NCBI RefSeq assembly: GCF_040054535.1
Contig: NC_090789.1
Location: 2,055,197-2,119,196 of the forward strand
DNA: 64,000 bases
Direction of reading: 5' to 3'
DNA from: Antennarius striatus
Taxonomy: Eukaryota; Chordata; Actinopteri; Lophiiformes; Antennariidae
The position numbers and the translations under genes are program-made. Below, one piece after another: positions 53,515-64,000 of the stretch. The notes under the pieces were generated by a model. That model saw only the letters and a program-made list of their open reading frames with translations. It did not search any database and was not told the origin of the DNA. The number at the start of each line of letters is the position of its first letter. Position 1 is the first letter of the stretch.

Positions 53515-53629
53515 TGCAAAAAAAGGGAGGATCTGGTGCAGAAATCAAACAGGTGAACGTGGAGGAGCGTCAGGAGCAGCTCAGTCGCTGCAGGAGAGAC
53601 CTGCAGGAGGCCCATGATGAGTAAGGAGG

Positions 53630-53664
<35 letters not shown>

Positions 53665-53705
53665 TGTTAAATCAACAGTATGTGTGCACTTAGCAACCGA
53701 TGAGC

Positions 53706-53787
<82 letters not shown>

Positions 53788-53920
53788 GTTGGCCATGGAG
53801 CGTATGTCCAGAGAGGTGGCCGAGTCGCGCCTGCGCCTGCAGGAGGATCAGCTGGCCGAGCTTCAGGAGGAGCTGAGGAGGGTCTCCGAAATCTCAAGTC
53901 ACCCCGATTCAACGCAGATG

Positions 53921-53973
<53 letters not shown>

Positions 53974-55414
53974 ATCCTCCTGTCTGTCTGATCATCCCGT
54001 CTCTCTCTCTCTCCTCCAGGACGTGATGGCGCTGCGGGCCGACCTGGCCGAGGCCGTCATGCTGCGTCAGCGCCAGGAGGAGATCCTCCACCAGCGGGAG
54101 CGGGAGCTGACCGCCCTGAAGGGGGCGCTCAAGGAGGAGGTGGAGTGTCACGACAGGGAGATGGAGGACCTGAGGGAGCAGTACGGCCAGGACATGGAGA
54201 GCCTGAGGAGGACGGTGGAGCAGGTCACACAGGTGGGGGGCGCTTTGAACCAGAGGAGAAGCGACACCAACGGCTCAATAAAGCCAACAAAGAACAAGCG
54301 GAGACCCATAAATAGTGCTTTATTTCTCCTTGCAGGATTTTCCTCCCTTTAACGTCTGAGGGAGGGGTTGGTTTGTTTCCACAGAATCAGAGCCGGTGTG
54401 GAACAGTCAGAGTTTGATCTGACAGTCCTGCATGCATTATTAAGTAGATATTAAATTATACTTTGATGCAGAATCCAATCCAGGCGTTGTCTCGGCGTTC
54501 CGTGTCATGCATCGGGGTCACGGGGTCAGGCCTAGCCTGAGAAGTTCCAAAACTTTCCCACTTTCTGTTTCCTGTCGGTGGATTTTATTTTATTTTTTTG
54601 TGTTGCTGCCACGCAGGAAATTTGAAGTATAAACGTACAGAAAAAAGTCATTTTGATTTTTTTTTTTTTTTTTTTAGAAACGGCAGCCTGAGAGCGTGGA
54701 ATAAGCAGACAGTTTGGCAGCCGCTGTTTGATGATTTATTTATTTTTTAATTTGGCATGAGGAGGATTAAAGTTTTCGGTCTCATCTGATGTTTTTTCCG
54801 GTTTTGTTATTTATGTAGATTTTTTTTTGTTTTTTTTTTGGTTAAAGTTGTTGAAGAGGTCGCTGATGAAGGCGTAACAAAAAAAAAAAAAGAAACAGCA
54901 TCTCTGTTTTATGTTTTACTGCGCCGGAAGAGACACAGAGCTTAAAAGAAACTTATATTTCTGTTGTTTTTTTTGTTCCAGTCTCAGGACCGGATCGAGG
55001 AGGAGAGGGAGCGAGTGAACTCCTCCATCTTCACCCTGGAGGAAGAGCTGGAGAGCTGCAGAGATGAAGGGGAGCAGTGGAGGATGCAGCTGGAAAACAC
55101 CAAACAGGAGCTGCACAAAACCACACAGGAGTCAGTGTCCGTCGCTTAAATCTTATATAATGTGTTAGAAAAAGATCACAAAAATTCCCCCCAAAAAACA
55201 AGCTATAAAAAAAAAGTCAGCTTAGACATTTACCGAACATTTTTACAGCATTTAAAACACTATAAACCCAAAAAAAGATCCTGAATGTGTGGATGAGATT
55301 ATATTTCTAATCTCTCGCCCTGGAATGAAAGGGATTACCAAAGCCGTAGCATTAGATTAGATCCGCAGACTGGAAACAGGCTTATATTCACACCTACCTT
55401 CTATTGTTTTCAAC

Positions 55415-55458
<44 letters not shown>

Positions 55459-58400
55459 ATTTATTCAAAGACGTTGCCGAGCTCTTCGTTTCCAGTTATG
55501 CACAATTATTTTTAACTCATGCACTCTTTGCAGGAGCAGGAAAGGCGTCAGCAGACAAACGTGAGGAAGTTTACGTCTTTTGGTTTACGTAGATCTAGTT
55601 TTTCCAATCAAACAACCCCCCCCCCCCATTCAGAAATCTGAAATCCTGTGGATTTGGAATCTGATGACATCCATCAGATTTGGAAACTCCCATCGACAAC
55701 ACGAGTAAATCACCAGTCAAGATGTCGATATGATCGATTGGTGCATTAATCAAGCATGGTTTTCTTTTTCTTTTTGTTTGGATGTTTTTTAGCTCTCACT
55801 AACACGTTTCCTGATTTCCTTGACGCTGAATAAACAAAACGTCTAAATTTAAATTGTTGAATTGTTTGGCTGATTTGCTCTCACTTTTTTTTTTTTTCTG
55901 TCTCTGTTTTGTGTGCTTACGGCTTGCGGTGCGTTTATTCCTAACAAAGCGCCCGTTTTTGCTGCACCTTCCTCAAACTTCCTTTTTTTTTTTTTAATCT
56001 CCAGGCTGCTCAGATGCCGTTTGGAGAAAGAAGATTTCCAAAACAAGCTGGAGGATCATCGGGAATTGCTGCTCGCCGCGAAGAAACAATTTCCTGTGTC
56101 TGATTCTTCAGCAGAGGTAAATCAAATCGGCCTCGGGGGCAGACAGATTAGACTTATCGGCGCTGTTTTTCTGCCTTTCTCAGGAAAAACACTTGTTTTC
56201 CTTCGTTTTTTTTTTATGGTTGCTACGCATCCTGGTTCATCCTTTCTTTTCATAAACATCTCTGATTGCTCATCTCAAGGAGCTCCGGCGTTGCCGTGAC
56301 GATCTGCAGCGGGCTCGAGCCGATGTCGACGAGCGAAAGAGGGAGTTGGACATGAAGAAGGAGGCGTTTCGAGCCCTGAAGGAGGCCGGCGAGGAGAAAG
56401 AGGGCGAGCTCCTCGCCGAGATCGGCCGTTTGAAGGAGCAGTTCAGGAAAGAGAAGGCGGAGCTGGAGAAGGTTGGGTCGTCGGGGACGACCGTGGTCGA
56501 CCACGGCGCCGCCATGGAGCTGCAGGAGGCCAACGCTCGCCTCAGAGAGAGGATCGCCCGCATGGTACGGCGCACAAACAGAAGAGACGCGCGCAAAATA
56601 ATCCAGACGGCAACGATGAAAGCAAACGGCCTCCCACGCAGGACGCTATTTATAACCAGCAGATAGTGAATTAGATCCAAAGTAAATCTGAAACATTAGC
56701 TGAGAAATAATCCCTCCTAGACGCGTTTTAAATAAAGACGCACATTCTGCTCGGCGTGGACTAAAACAGACCATAAAAGACACAGGCAAATAATTGAATA
56801 CAGTATTTTCAGCACTATAAAGCGCACCTAAAAACCTTTCGTTTTCTCAAAAACCAAAAGTGCGTCTTCTAATCCAGTGCGCCTTATACACGAAAACCTG
56901 GGTTTCCGACCACAAGTTGTTCCTGAAGGCTGTTCCAACAGCGATTTGTTCGAATTCCATAATCCATAACTCGTAACTAGTACCGTAGGCAATGGAACGC
57001 AAATTAAGTGAAAAATTATGGAATAGAGTAAAGTAAAATAAAAAGCACATTACCGTCACGTTTCCTCTCGACTTTTCTCGCCTTTTATCGAGCATGGCGG
57101 CGAGAAAAAGGCGTTTGACTTCCAAATTTTATTCGACTTCCAAGACAAAAAAAAATTCCGAATTTTTTGGTCGAATTCCAATTTGTTCGATGTCTAAAGC
57201 GTTCGAAAACCAAGGTTTGCTTGAATAGAAAAAAATGGAAAAATATTTTTTGGGGGTCGTAAATCTTGTCCTTCGTCCTCCAGACGAAGCTTCATTCCAG
57301 CTCGGCGCTGACGTCGGACGCCGAGGAGGAGGTGGAGGCTCTGGAGAACGAGAACCGCTCCCTGAAGTCTCAGCTGGAGGAGGCCAAGCGGGGGGCGACC
57401 CGCCTGAGCAAAGAGAGGGACGAGCTGACCCGGAGGCTGGAGGAGAGAGACCAGGAGAGGGAGGCGCTGAGGAGGGGCAAGAGCGACCTGGAGGAGCAGA
57501 AGAGGCTGCTGGATCGAGCCCTGGAGAAGATCACCAAGGAGGTGCGTGGGGCTGGAGCGACATGGGGGGGGGGTGTTACGGATGCGTGGAGGTGCTTCAC
57601 CTCCATCTTCTGTCGCCGTCAGATGGAGGTGATGATGGGAGACTCCCGTCAGTCGGTGGCCAACCTGCAGGCGCAGCTGGACGACTACAGGGAGCGCTCC
57701 AGGAAGGAGCTGCTGGAGGCCCAGAGGAGCAACAAGGACCGGCAGGCGGAGCTGCAGAGGGCCCAGAGCCACCTGAAGGTCCAGCAGGACGAGGTGGGGA
57801 GCCATCTGCGGTCCTTAAAGTCATTTACATATAATAGGCTCTCTCTGATTGGCTGCGTTCGGCTCTGGCCTCCAGGTGTCCCGGCTGAAGAAGGACCTCC
57901 TGCTGTGCAGCGAGGAGCGAGACAGCGCCCAGCTGGAGAGAGACCTGATCAACAACCGCTTCCGACACCTGGAGAGCGAGATGGAAACGGAGAAGAGCAC
58001 CCACACCGACCGCACCCGGGAGATCAGAGGTCTGGAGGTGAGGCGCACAGGGTCAAAGGTCACCAAACTGGGTGGAAACGCCGTTCGGGAGATGTTCATT
58101 TTCATCTCCTCAAAGGATAAAATCAAGACGATGGAGATCGAGCTGGACGAGGAGAGGAGCAGCGTGGAGCTCCTGAACGACCGCGTCACCCGGACCCGAG
58201 ATCAGGTGACGCGTCGGGATCTGAATATGCATGCAAATAATTTAATTTAATTTAATTTAAAAATTACAATTAAATGAAATCATTTGCATGCGTATTCAAA
58301 ATGAGCTGGAAATTTTCCTGCCTGATGACAGTTTGACTTCATCTTCATCATGCATGGTCTTCCTCTCTCAGGTGGACCAGCTCAGGTCAGAGCTGATGCA

Positions 58401-60442
58401 GGAACGGTCGACCAGACACGACCTGGAGATGGACAAGAGCGCCCTGGAGCGACAGGTACCCTCATGTGTTAACAGTAATAACAGCTGCTGTGGAAGGTCA
58501 GGGCGTTACTCACTCCACCCCCCCCTCTATGGTCCCAGCTGAAGGAGCTGAGGTCCCGCTTGGCCGACATGGAGGGGCCCACCCGACCGTCCCCGACACT
58601 CACCCTGCTGGAGAACCGGATCCAAGAGCTGGAGGAGAGATTACGCAGCGAAGAAAGGTACAATACGACAGAAGTAGCTGATTTATTTTAATACTTTGTT
58701 CATTTTTATTGTTTTTATTTTACATTTGTTTCATTTTAGTTTTATTTTATTTTGTTTATTTAATAATTTAATTGTTTTATTTTATTATGTTTTTGTTTAA
58801 TAATTGTTTTATTTTGTTTTTGGTTTATTTTATTGTATTTTTGTTTTTTATATTTCTTCATTTTATTTTGGTTTTTTTAAATATATTTTTATTTTATTTT
58901 ATTTTTTTACATTTTTCTTCTTAATATTATATTATTTGGTTTTATATTTTATATTTTATTTTTATTTTATTTTATTTTAATTTGGAGGATCATCTGTCAT
59001 TAGTCACTTAATATTATCCATCACAACGAAGGCGCATCAACAGCACTTTTTATTCCCATGCAACCGAAAAATCTATGTTTTAATTATAATGTTAAAATGA
59101 TAATGATAAAATGATTCCGTTTCTGAACGCCTCCAGAGAGAAAAGCAGCATCCAGGCTTCTCAGAGGCGAATGGAGCGAAAGCTAAAGGAAGTGAACGCC
59201 ACGTTGGACCAGGAGAGGAACCAGCATATTGAGCAGAGGGATCAGGTAAACAGGAAGATCTTTTTAACCCTGTCTAAATAATAATCTAAAGGTCGAGCTG
59301 CACCCGACGGATCACAAACATCTTTCACGTCTGAACTGGGCGTCATCGAAACTGGGGAGTTTATATCAGCAACCAAAGAGGAAGAAGACATAACTCCAGT
59401 TTAAACAAATAGCTAAAAGAATATTTAATAATGAATTAATTAAAGATGAGCTGTATGATAAAGATGAAGGCTGGAAGCAGAAGGAGCGGCTGAACGACTC
59501 CAGAGCTCATTATAAAACACATCATATGTCATTTTTAATTATTTTTCTTTCAGGTAATGTATTTGCTCGCAGTCCTTGACATAAATAGATTTAATAATCT
59601 GAACTAAAAATAAACTAAGAATGGAAATGGAAAGACTAAGGGAGCTTCAGCTGCCTTTATGCGAAGCTAACTTGTTTTAATTCCACCTTAAGACGGTCAG
59701 TTCCTGTTTGACCTGCTGCTGTTTAATTATTAGTTCCGTTCAAACAGAACTTAACTCCTCCTGCTCCAAACCACTGATCTTATTTGTGCTCCTGACCCGA
59801 CCTGTGTGCACCAGAACGCTCCATAACCGCTCCCGACCCCGCCCTGTTCCCGCCTTAGCTCCTCCCCTTGACACCTGACCTCCTCCATCCTCTCTTTCTC
59901 CCCCCCCACCCCACCCCCCAGCTGTCTCTCCGCGTCAAGGCCTTGAAGCGTCAGGTGGACGAGAGCGAGGGCGAGGTGGAGCGCCTGGAGGGCGTCCGCC
60001 GGAAAGTCCTCCGCGACCTGGAGGAGCAGCAGGAGCTCCAGGAGGCGCTGCACGCCAAAGTCAGCGCCCTGGAGAACGAAGTCAAGTAAGCTCCGCCCCA
60101 GGAAATGATGTCGATCTGGAGTGTTTTTGTTTTTTTCAAAATTAAATTGATCAAAATTCCAAAAACTTAGAATTTTTTAGTTTGTTTTTTTTAAAAACTT
60201 TCAAGCATTTAAAATGTCATGTGTCTTCCTTACACTAGATGGCGCTATATAGCTTGCAGTGATTGGTGAAACTGCATGTCTGTTTGCGTGCTTTGCTCTT
60301 CAGGAGGAAGTCGCAGCAGACGCATCATCATCGCGCCGCTCTGGGCTCGTCCGCCTTGAGCTCGGACGACGAGGACGGTTTCTATGACAACAGCATCACC
60401 TCCATCCTGAACGACGGCCACCTGTCCACCACCAGCTGCTGA
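49118..60442 (+). CDS. CGN: Cingulin, tight-junction coiled-coil protein
   Basis: Eighteen coding exons join in frame into about 1161 residues (human 1203): 49118-50188, 50575-50663, 50742-50811, 53553-53620, 53788-53920, 54020-54232, 54982-55130, 56005-56116, 56280-56564, 57284-57541, 57623-57793, 57876-58037, 58116-58205, 58372-58455, 58539-58657, 59137-59245, 59922-60085, 60304-60442. Cingulin lies at the cytoplasmic face of tight junctions, binds ZO-1, actin and myosin, and regulates RhoA activators. Visible: the ZO-1-interaction motif VDHGVQIRFI (residues 12-21); the head motif YGVAVRVQGISGQPYVVL; RKRSRSLD; then a long heptad coiled coil with RERELTALKGALKEEV, EEQKRLLDRALEKI, DRVTRTRDQVDQLR and LSLRVKALKRQVDE; and the tail SSDDEDGFYDNSI...STTSC. 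Paralogue CGNL1 is possible, but the tail and location favour CGN. The acceptor at 53552 is the least certain, and a rod exon between 50.8 and 53.5 kb may be missing. Confidence 0.92.
50195..50530. mobile_element. hAT-like DNA transposon remnant, copy 2, with internal tandem repeat
   Basis: CACATGTCAAACTGATGCCC, GGGGGCCGAATGTGGCCCTC, ATGTGGCCC and TCTAAAAATAAATAG match the copy at 31541 in order and spacing. The right side ends in CTGGCCCTTTGAGGACAGCC, also typical of the family. It begins only 7 bases into CGN intron 2. No transposase remains. Confidence 0.5.
50335..50505. repeat. Tandem repeat, 23-bp unit
   Basis: The AT-rich unit TTACATTTAGTTACATTTTT+AAG is repeated about seven times with few changes, inside the hAT-like remnant. 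Confidence 0.85.
51589..51670. repeat. (GT)n microsatellite
   Basis: Forty-one GT units in the long CGN intron between 50.8 and 53.5 kb. Confidence 0.97.
52184..52256. repeat. (GT)n microsatellite
   Basis: About 36 GT units in the same CGN intron. Confidence 0.97.
53449..53510. repeat. (TG)n microsatellite before a CGN exon
   Basis: About 31 TG units ending roughly 40 bases before the probable exon start at 53553. They are followed by TTTTTGCAAAAAAAGGGAGG, which gives only weak acceptor candidates. Confidence 0.95.
53707..53784 (+). repeat. (TG)39 directly at a CGN splice acceptor
   Basis: Thirty-nine TG units run straight into CAG (53785-53787) and then the exon. There is no ordinary polypyrimidine tract; the repeat itself occupies that place. 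A shorter TG run (53633-53662) follows the previous donor in the same intron. Confidence 0.95.
53922..53971 (+). repeat. (CA)n directly at a CGN splice donor
   Basis: The donor following the exon at 53788-53920 reads GTACACACA and continues as about 24 CA units. Confidence 0.95.
55417..55456. repeat. (CA)n microsatellite
   Basis: About 20 CA units in a CGN intron. Confidence 0.93.
56801..56893. mobile_element. MITE-like remnant (CAGTATTTTC...GCGCC type)
   Basis: CAGTATTTTCAGCACTATAA, AGCGCACCTAAAAACC and AGTGCGCCTTATACACGAAA are the familiar left part of a small non-autonomous DNA element found in many fish. Only about 93 bases remain and they abut the next element. The family is not resolved. 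Confidence 0.45.
56894..57218. mobile_element. Small inverted-repeat element (MITE) in a CGN intron
   Basis: The left end AAACCTGGGTTTCCGA and the reverse complement of the right end, AAACCTTGGTTTTCGA, agree at 13 of 16 positions. They flank about 325 bases with further inverted GTTCGAATTCC-type words inside. No coding frame is present. This is a non-autonomous DNA transposon by structure; the superfamily is unknown. Confidence 0.6.
58685..58985. repeat. TTTTA-rich low-complexity stretch
   Basis: About 300 bases of degenerate TTTTATTTTA/TTTTGTTTTA repeats in a CGN intron. Confidence 0.85.
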
Positions 60443-60462
60443 AGGAGGAGGAAAAGCGTTAA

Positions 60463-60468
60463 AATAAA
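60463..60468 (+). terminator. CGN: Possible CGN poly(A) signal
   Basis: AATAAA lies only 20 bases after the CGN stop. It could be used, but the 3' UTR would be very short, so a later signal such as ATTAAA near 60.61 kb is also possible. Confidence 0.35.
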
Positions 60469-60619
60469 AAGTTGTTTTTGTTTGTGCGGACCCGTCGGTG
60501 AAAGTCTAAGTGGGGGACTAGAAGTGGGTCGCCCCAACAGTGTCGGGATGATTAGATTCACTTTTGGAGCCTTCAGTCGAAGGTTTTTGCCGTGTTTTTT
60601 CTCGAGTCGAAGAGATTAA

Positions 60620-63600
60620 AGTACGCTTGACCTCATGTACTACAAATCTACTGCTTTCTAAACCTTTTTTCAACCAAAAGAAATCAATTTGCATATTTTT
60701 TCCTTTGTGTTCTGAACCTCTTTCTGTTTCCTGCTCATGATGAGAGTTACTTCATGTTCTGAAAGTGATTTTTATTTTTTTTTAACCTTTTGAATGTGAC
60801 GACAACAGGGCATTTAATATGAGCCTTCTTTACACTGTATTTGCTGTATATATACATAAATATATAATATATCAGTTACTGAAGACAATCAAACACAGCA
60901 CAGATTTATCCCCCTCCGTGTTTCTGTTAGGGTTTGGTTTATTTTTGAGTCGTCTGCATGTTTTTTCACTGTGCCTTAAGAATCCATATTTATCTTCCCC
61001 CTATGCTACGTCTGCATGCTAATGCTATTTGCTCATTTATCTTGTAATTCTGCCTCGCTTGCATCTCCTGCATTTCCTTTATGAACAATAATTAGCTCTG
61101 GAAGCTTCCCACGCTTCTGTTCATTAAACCTGCCGTCATGAAGGGTGATGATGATCTGATGCCAGTTTAATAGTGTTATTACGTTTATAAAGGGGCATTT
61201 TGAAATTTTATACGTGGAAAATTACCAGCACTGATTCTAATCTGATGTGACATTTTGGTGCAGAGATTTGCAAGTTTACCTGAAAGTTTTGAAGGATTTG
61301 CAGTAAAATTTGGAGAGTGTGTCAAATTAAAAAGTGTTCTGTATTTTTTCCCCGAATTTTCTCAGTTACTAAATCTACAGGTTATATTTTGACATATATT
61401 TTCAAGTATTTTAACCATCATTTACTGATGTATGATGAGATGTTCCACGTTGGCTCAAAAGAGGAACACCGACATATGATGTTAATTTTTTTTTTTTTTA
61501 CAGGGGCGTGAGTTAAATACAGATTATAAACAGCAAAAATACGACCAATTCAAGCCGATATTTAAAGCTTGACTTCTGACGATAAACTTTGACAATCGTT
61601 CCCCAACCTGAACCGAAGTGAATAATACTGACTGACCTTTTGACCCTAACACACACATCCTCAAAACTGTAGCTTGTGTCCATTTAAGCAGATGCTTTTT
61701 GGTGCTATTCAAGCACCAACAGAGGAGAACAAACATTAGAATGAAAGTGTAAATCTTGCTTTAACTGAAACCATCTCTGAACAGTCGCCACATGAACCAT
61801 CTTGCCCAAATGGGTGCGGCCAATCCGCTTCCGGGTGGGGAAGACTTTATTAAATCTGAACAGGATCAAGATATCCCCCTGAGTGTTTATATTAACAGAT
61901 TCTACAGCTTTGACTTCAGATTAATTGCCATAATTATAAATTTTCTATGCGCTCATTGAAAATCTAATTCCACTGATGTCATAGAAAATGAATATTTGGT
62001 TTCCTTTCATGTTTTTCTCCTTCCCGGAGCTTCCAGCTGCTGCAGGATGTCACAGACGGCATCTGATTTATGTAGAAATAAAAGGAGACGTGCAAACGTT
62101 GCGCCTGCATGTTGGAATCTAAAGGCGGCGGGTCGACAGCAGGAGTGATGTGTGTAATTAACGCGACCGCAGAAACTAGTTTAAAATGGCAAAGACGCCG
62201 AGGCAAGTCCTCACAGAGATGGATGTTAGATGGAGACGGGCGGACGTCCTGCAGACCAGCAGCCACAATAATGGTTTAATGTCAGGGGAATCCAGCTTTA
62301 ATGGAATAAATGCATCTGCAGGAGTCGTGTTGGAAGCTTAAAGTCTTACAGTTTGTTTTAATGCAAGAATAAGAATTAAATCTGTATGTTTAGTGTTGCA
62401 TTTTGTTGTTTTTTCAGAGGATTCTTAATCTCTGGGTGTGTAAATAAAGAGGATCTGACACCGGAGCCTCCAGAGGTCAGCAGACAGAGAACCTCACATG
62501 ACAATATTAATAAAATCCTACATTAAAAGGAGGATCTGTGGATCCATTAGTGCCGGTCGGGCTCCTTCACAAGAAAAACGATAATTAACCACAGGATGAA
62601 ACCATTATAAGAAGCACAGCCTGCAGCCCTTCTGAAGTACAGACACACTAACGCACCAAATGAGAACACACACACTGCCGTGTTGCAGCTGCATGAACCT
62701 GAACCTTTGGCTGAGACTCAGTCAATCCACCGTGGGTTTAACTGTAATTACCACAGACATCAGGCTGTAATCACAACCCCACCTCGTCTCACCTTATCCT
62801 CAGCTCACCTTGAACTCCGTCCTCCCAGGATTAACCTGACATCTGAACATCACACATAGTATTTTGTATAATTAGAGCTAGTTTTGTACTGTAACTCTGC
62901 AGCCGTTACCAGTTTGAAAATAAATCCATGAGGCGTGAGAAAGCCGTGAGATGTTTACAACGTGCTCCATCAGCATTGTTCACGCAAGCTGGTTGTAAAA
63001 CACAGTGACGTCACCGTCGTGTCATTCCATTCCACTGATCTGACATGCAAAAGGAAGTTTATACTTGTTAGATTAGTGCTCACTGTAGAGATTACCATGT
63101 ATAGAAAAACTTTATCCTCACTTATTGAATTATCATAAAGGGAATTTTGACGCTTTTGTTGAGGAATTCTTTTAGCGGAAACAACTAGTTCAACATCAAC
63201 AGGCAGCTAATGAAAGGGCCTAAGTATTAACTATGAAACTGGTGTTTGTTCATTATGGGATAGGCTCTTCAAAGCTGCTTTTCTTTTTCTTTTCTTTTTG
63301 CATTGATGTCATTCAACAGGTGCTTCATGCAAAACCGATCTGTTCTATTTACTGAGGGTTGTTGTATCAACATGCACAAAGCGGCTGTTTTACATAAGGT
63401 GTCTCATAAAATGAAGTTAGATCTAAACCTATGATGCACTTTGTAGCAAAATAATACAAGAGGATTAAAAATTCTAGCTTGATTTGGGGTATTTAGTTGT
63501 GGTTTTTGTGTAGAAATTGACTTGAAGTTACAAGTTATTCCCACCTACTAGGAATTGGAAAAATGTTGACTCAGGTTGTAAAAAAATTATAAAGTCAGAT

Positions 63601-64000
63601 AAGACCTCGACTGAAAATCTGCTCAGAGCACTTATTGTATGAGTTATCACTAGTTTGATCCATTATTAGTCAGAGATAACATTTTCACACTCTCATAGTT
63701 GAATGCTCACACTTTCTCACGGTAAATACACCAACCAGGGTAATTGAGTCAGTCTGAGGCCTGGCTGGGAAATAAATGTAGCCTCTTGACATGTGACAGG
63801 ACTGTTACCAAGCAGGACTCTATCCTATTTGCGGGTCAGACAAGGAATTAGCTGCAGAGTAGGGGAGGCAGTTGACAGCAGGTTCACGGTGCTGCGCTTC
63901 TCCTGACAAGAGATGCTGGGAAATGGAGGGCAGCTTGGTCGTATTTGTTGACTCGAGGCAGATGAAGAGAGGCAGAAAATGGAATCCGTGTGGAGGAAGA
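60620..64000. other. Gene-free right end
   Basis: No coding exon, RNA gene or recognisable transposon was found on either strand. The DNA is AT-rich, with short T runs and no long microsatellite. Confidence 0.55.

Noticed and set aside
56935-57175. GTTCGAATTCC-like words suggesting a tRNA B box
   Set aside because: They are part of the inverted-repeat element; no A box or cloverleaf accompanies them.
57194-57834. Open frames on both strands overlapping CGN rod exons
   Set aside because: Out-of-frame readings of coiled-coil codons; the correct frame matches cingulin on both sides of each intron.

Overview
This window looks like nuclear DNA of a teleost fish, probably a compact-genome percomorph. 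The evidence is spliced genes with short GT-AG introns, very dense (TG)n/(CA)n microsatellites, poly-G/C and poly-A/T runs, and a gene set matching human chromosome 1q21.3 (CKS1B, PBXIP1, S100 genes, SHE, PYGO2, CGN). Every gene was called by splicing exons by eye and comparing the protein with family sequences recalled from memory; no database search was run.

Layout. 1-7.9 kb: no coding gene seen; AT-rich DNA with a CpG-rich patch near 2.1-2.3 kb and an X-box-like palindrome at 5.42 kb. 8.0-9.15 kb (-): CKS1B in three coding exons, with a CCAAT/CHR-type promoter behind it. 10.9-18.9 kb (+): PBXIP1, nine coding exons, 777 aa, with a CLEAR-type E-box in its upstream region. 19.46-19.69 kb (+): a lone S100 last exon whose EF-hand is out of frame. 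22.98-24.37 kb (+): an unusual S100 protein whose last exon carries a long Gly-Ser-Val repeat tail, built like the 'fused-type' S100 genes of the tetrapod epidermal differentiation complex. 27.2-29.5 kb (+): an ordinary S100A1-like gene. 33.87-39.32 kb (-): SHE, an SH2 adaptor, six exons, 446 aa. 41.4-43.95 kb (+): PYGO2, three exons, with a one-base frame break in a C8 run. 46.0-60.5 kb (+): CGN (cingulin), a probable non-coding first exon and 18 coding exons, about 1161 aa. 60.5-64 kb: no gene seen.

How the genes relate. They do not form a pathway. They are a syntenic block whose members have paralogues at human 15q21 (PYGO1, CCPG1, SHF, CGNL1), as expected for duplicated vertebrate chromosome segments. 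CKS1B acts in the cell cycle, PYGO2 in Wnt/beta-catenin transcription, SHE in tyrosine-kinase signalling, CGN at tight junctions, PBXIP1 at membranes/microtubules, and the S100 proteins in calcium signalling. The most interesting object is the repeat-tailed S100 gene: it lies in the region that in mammals holds the S100/filaggrin-family cluster and has the same exon plan.

Repeats are mostly simple-sequence DNA, with a few DNA-transposon and LINE-tail remnants. I saw no LTR or retrovirus-like element, no tRNA or rRNA gene and no CRISPR array.
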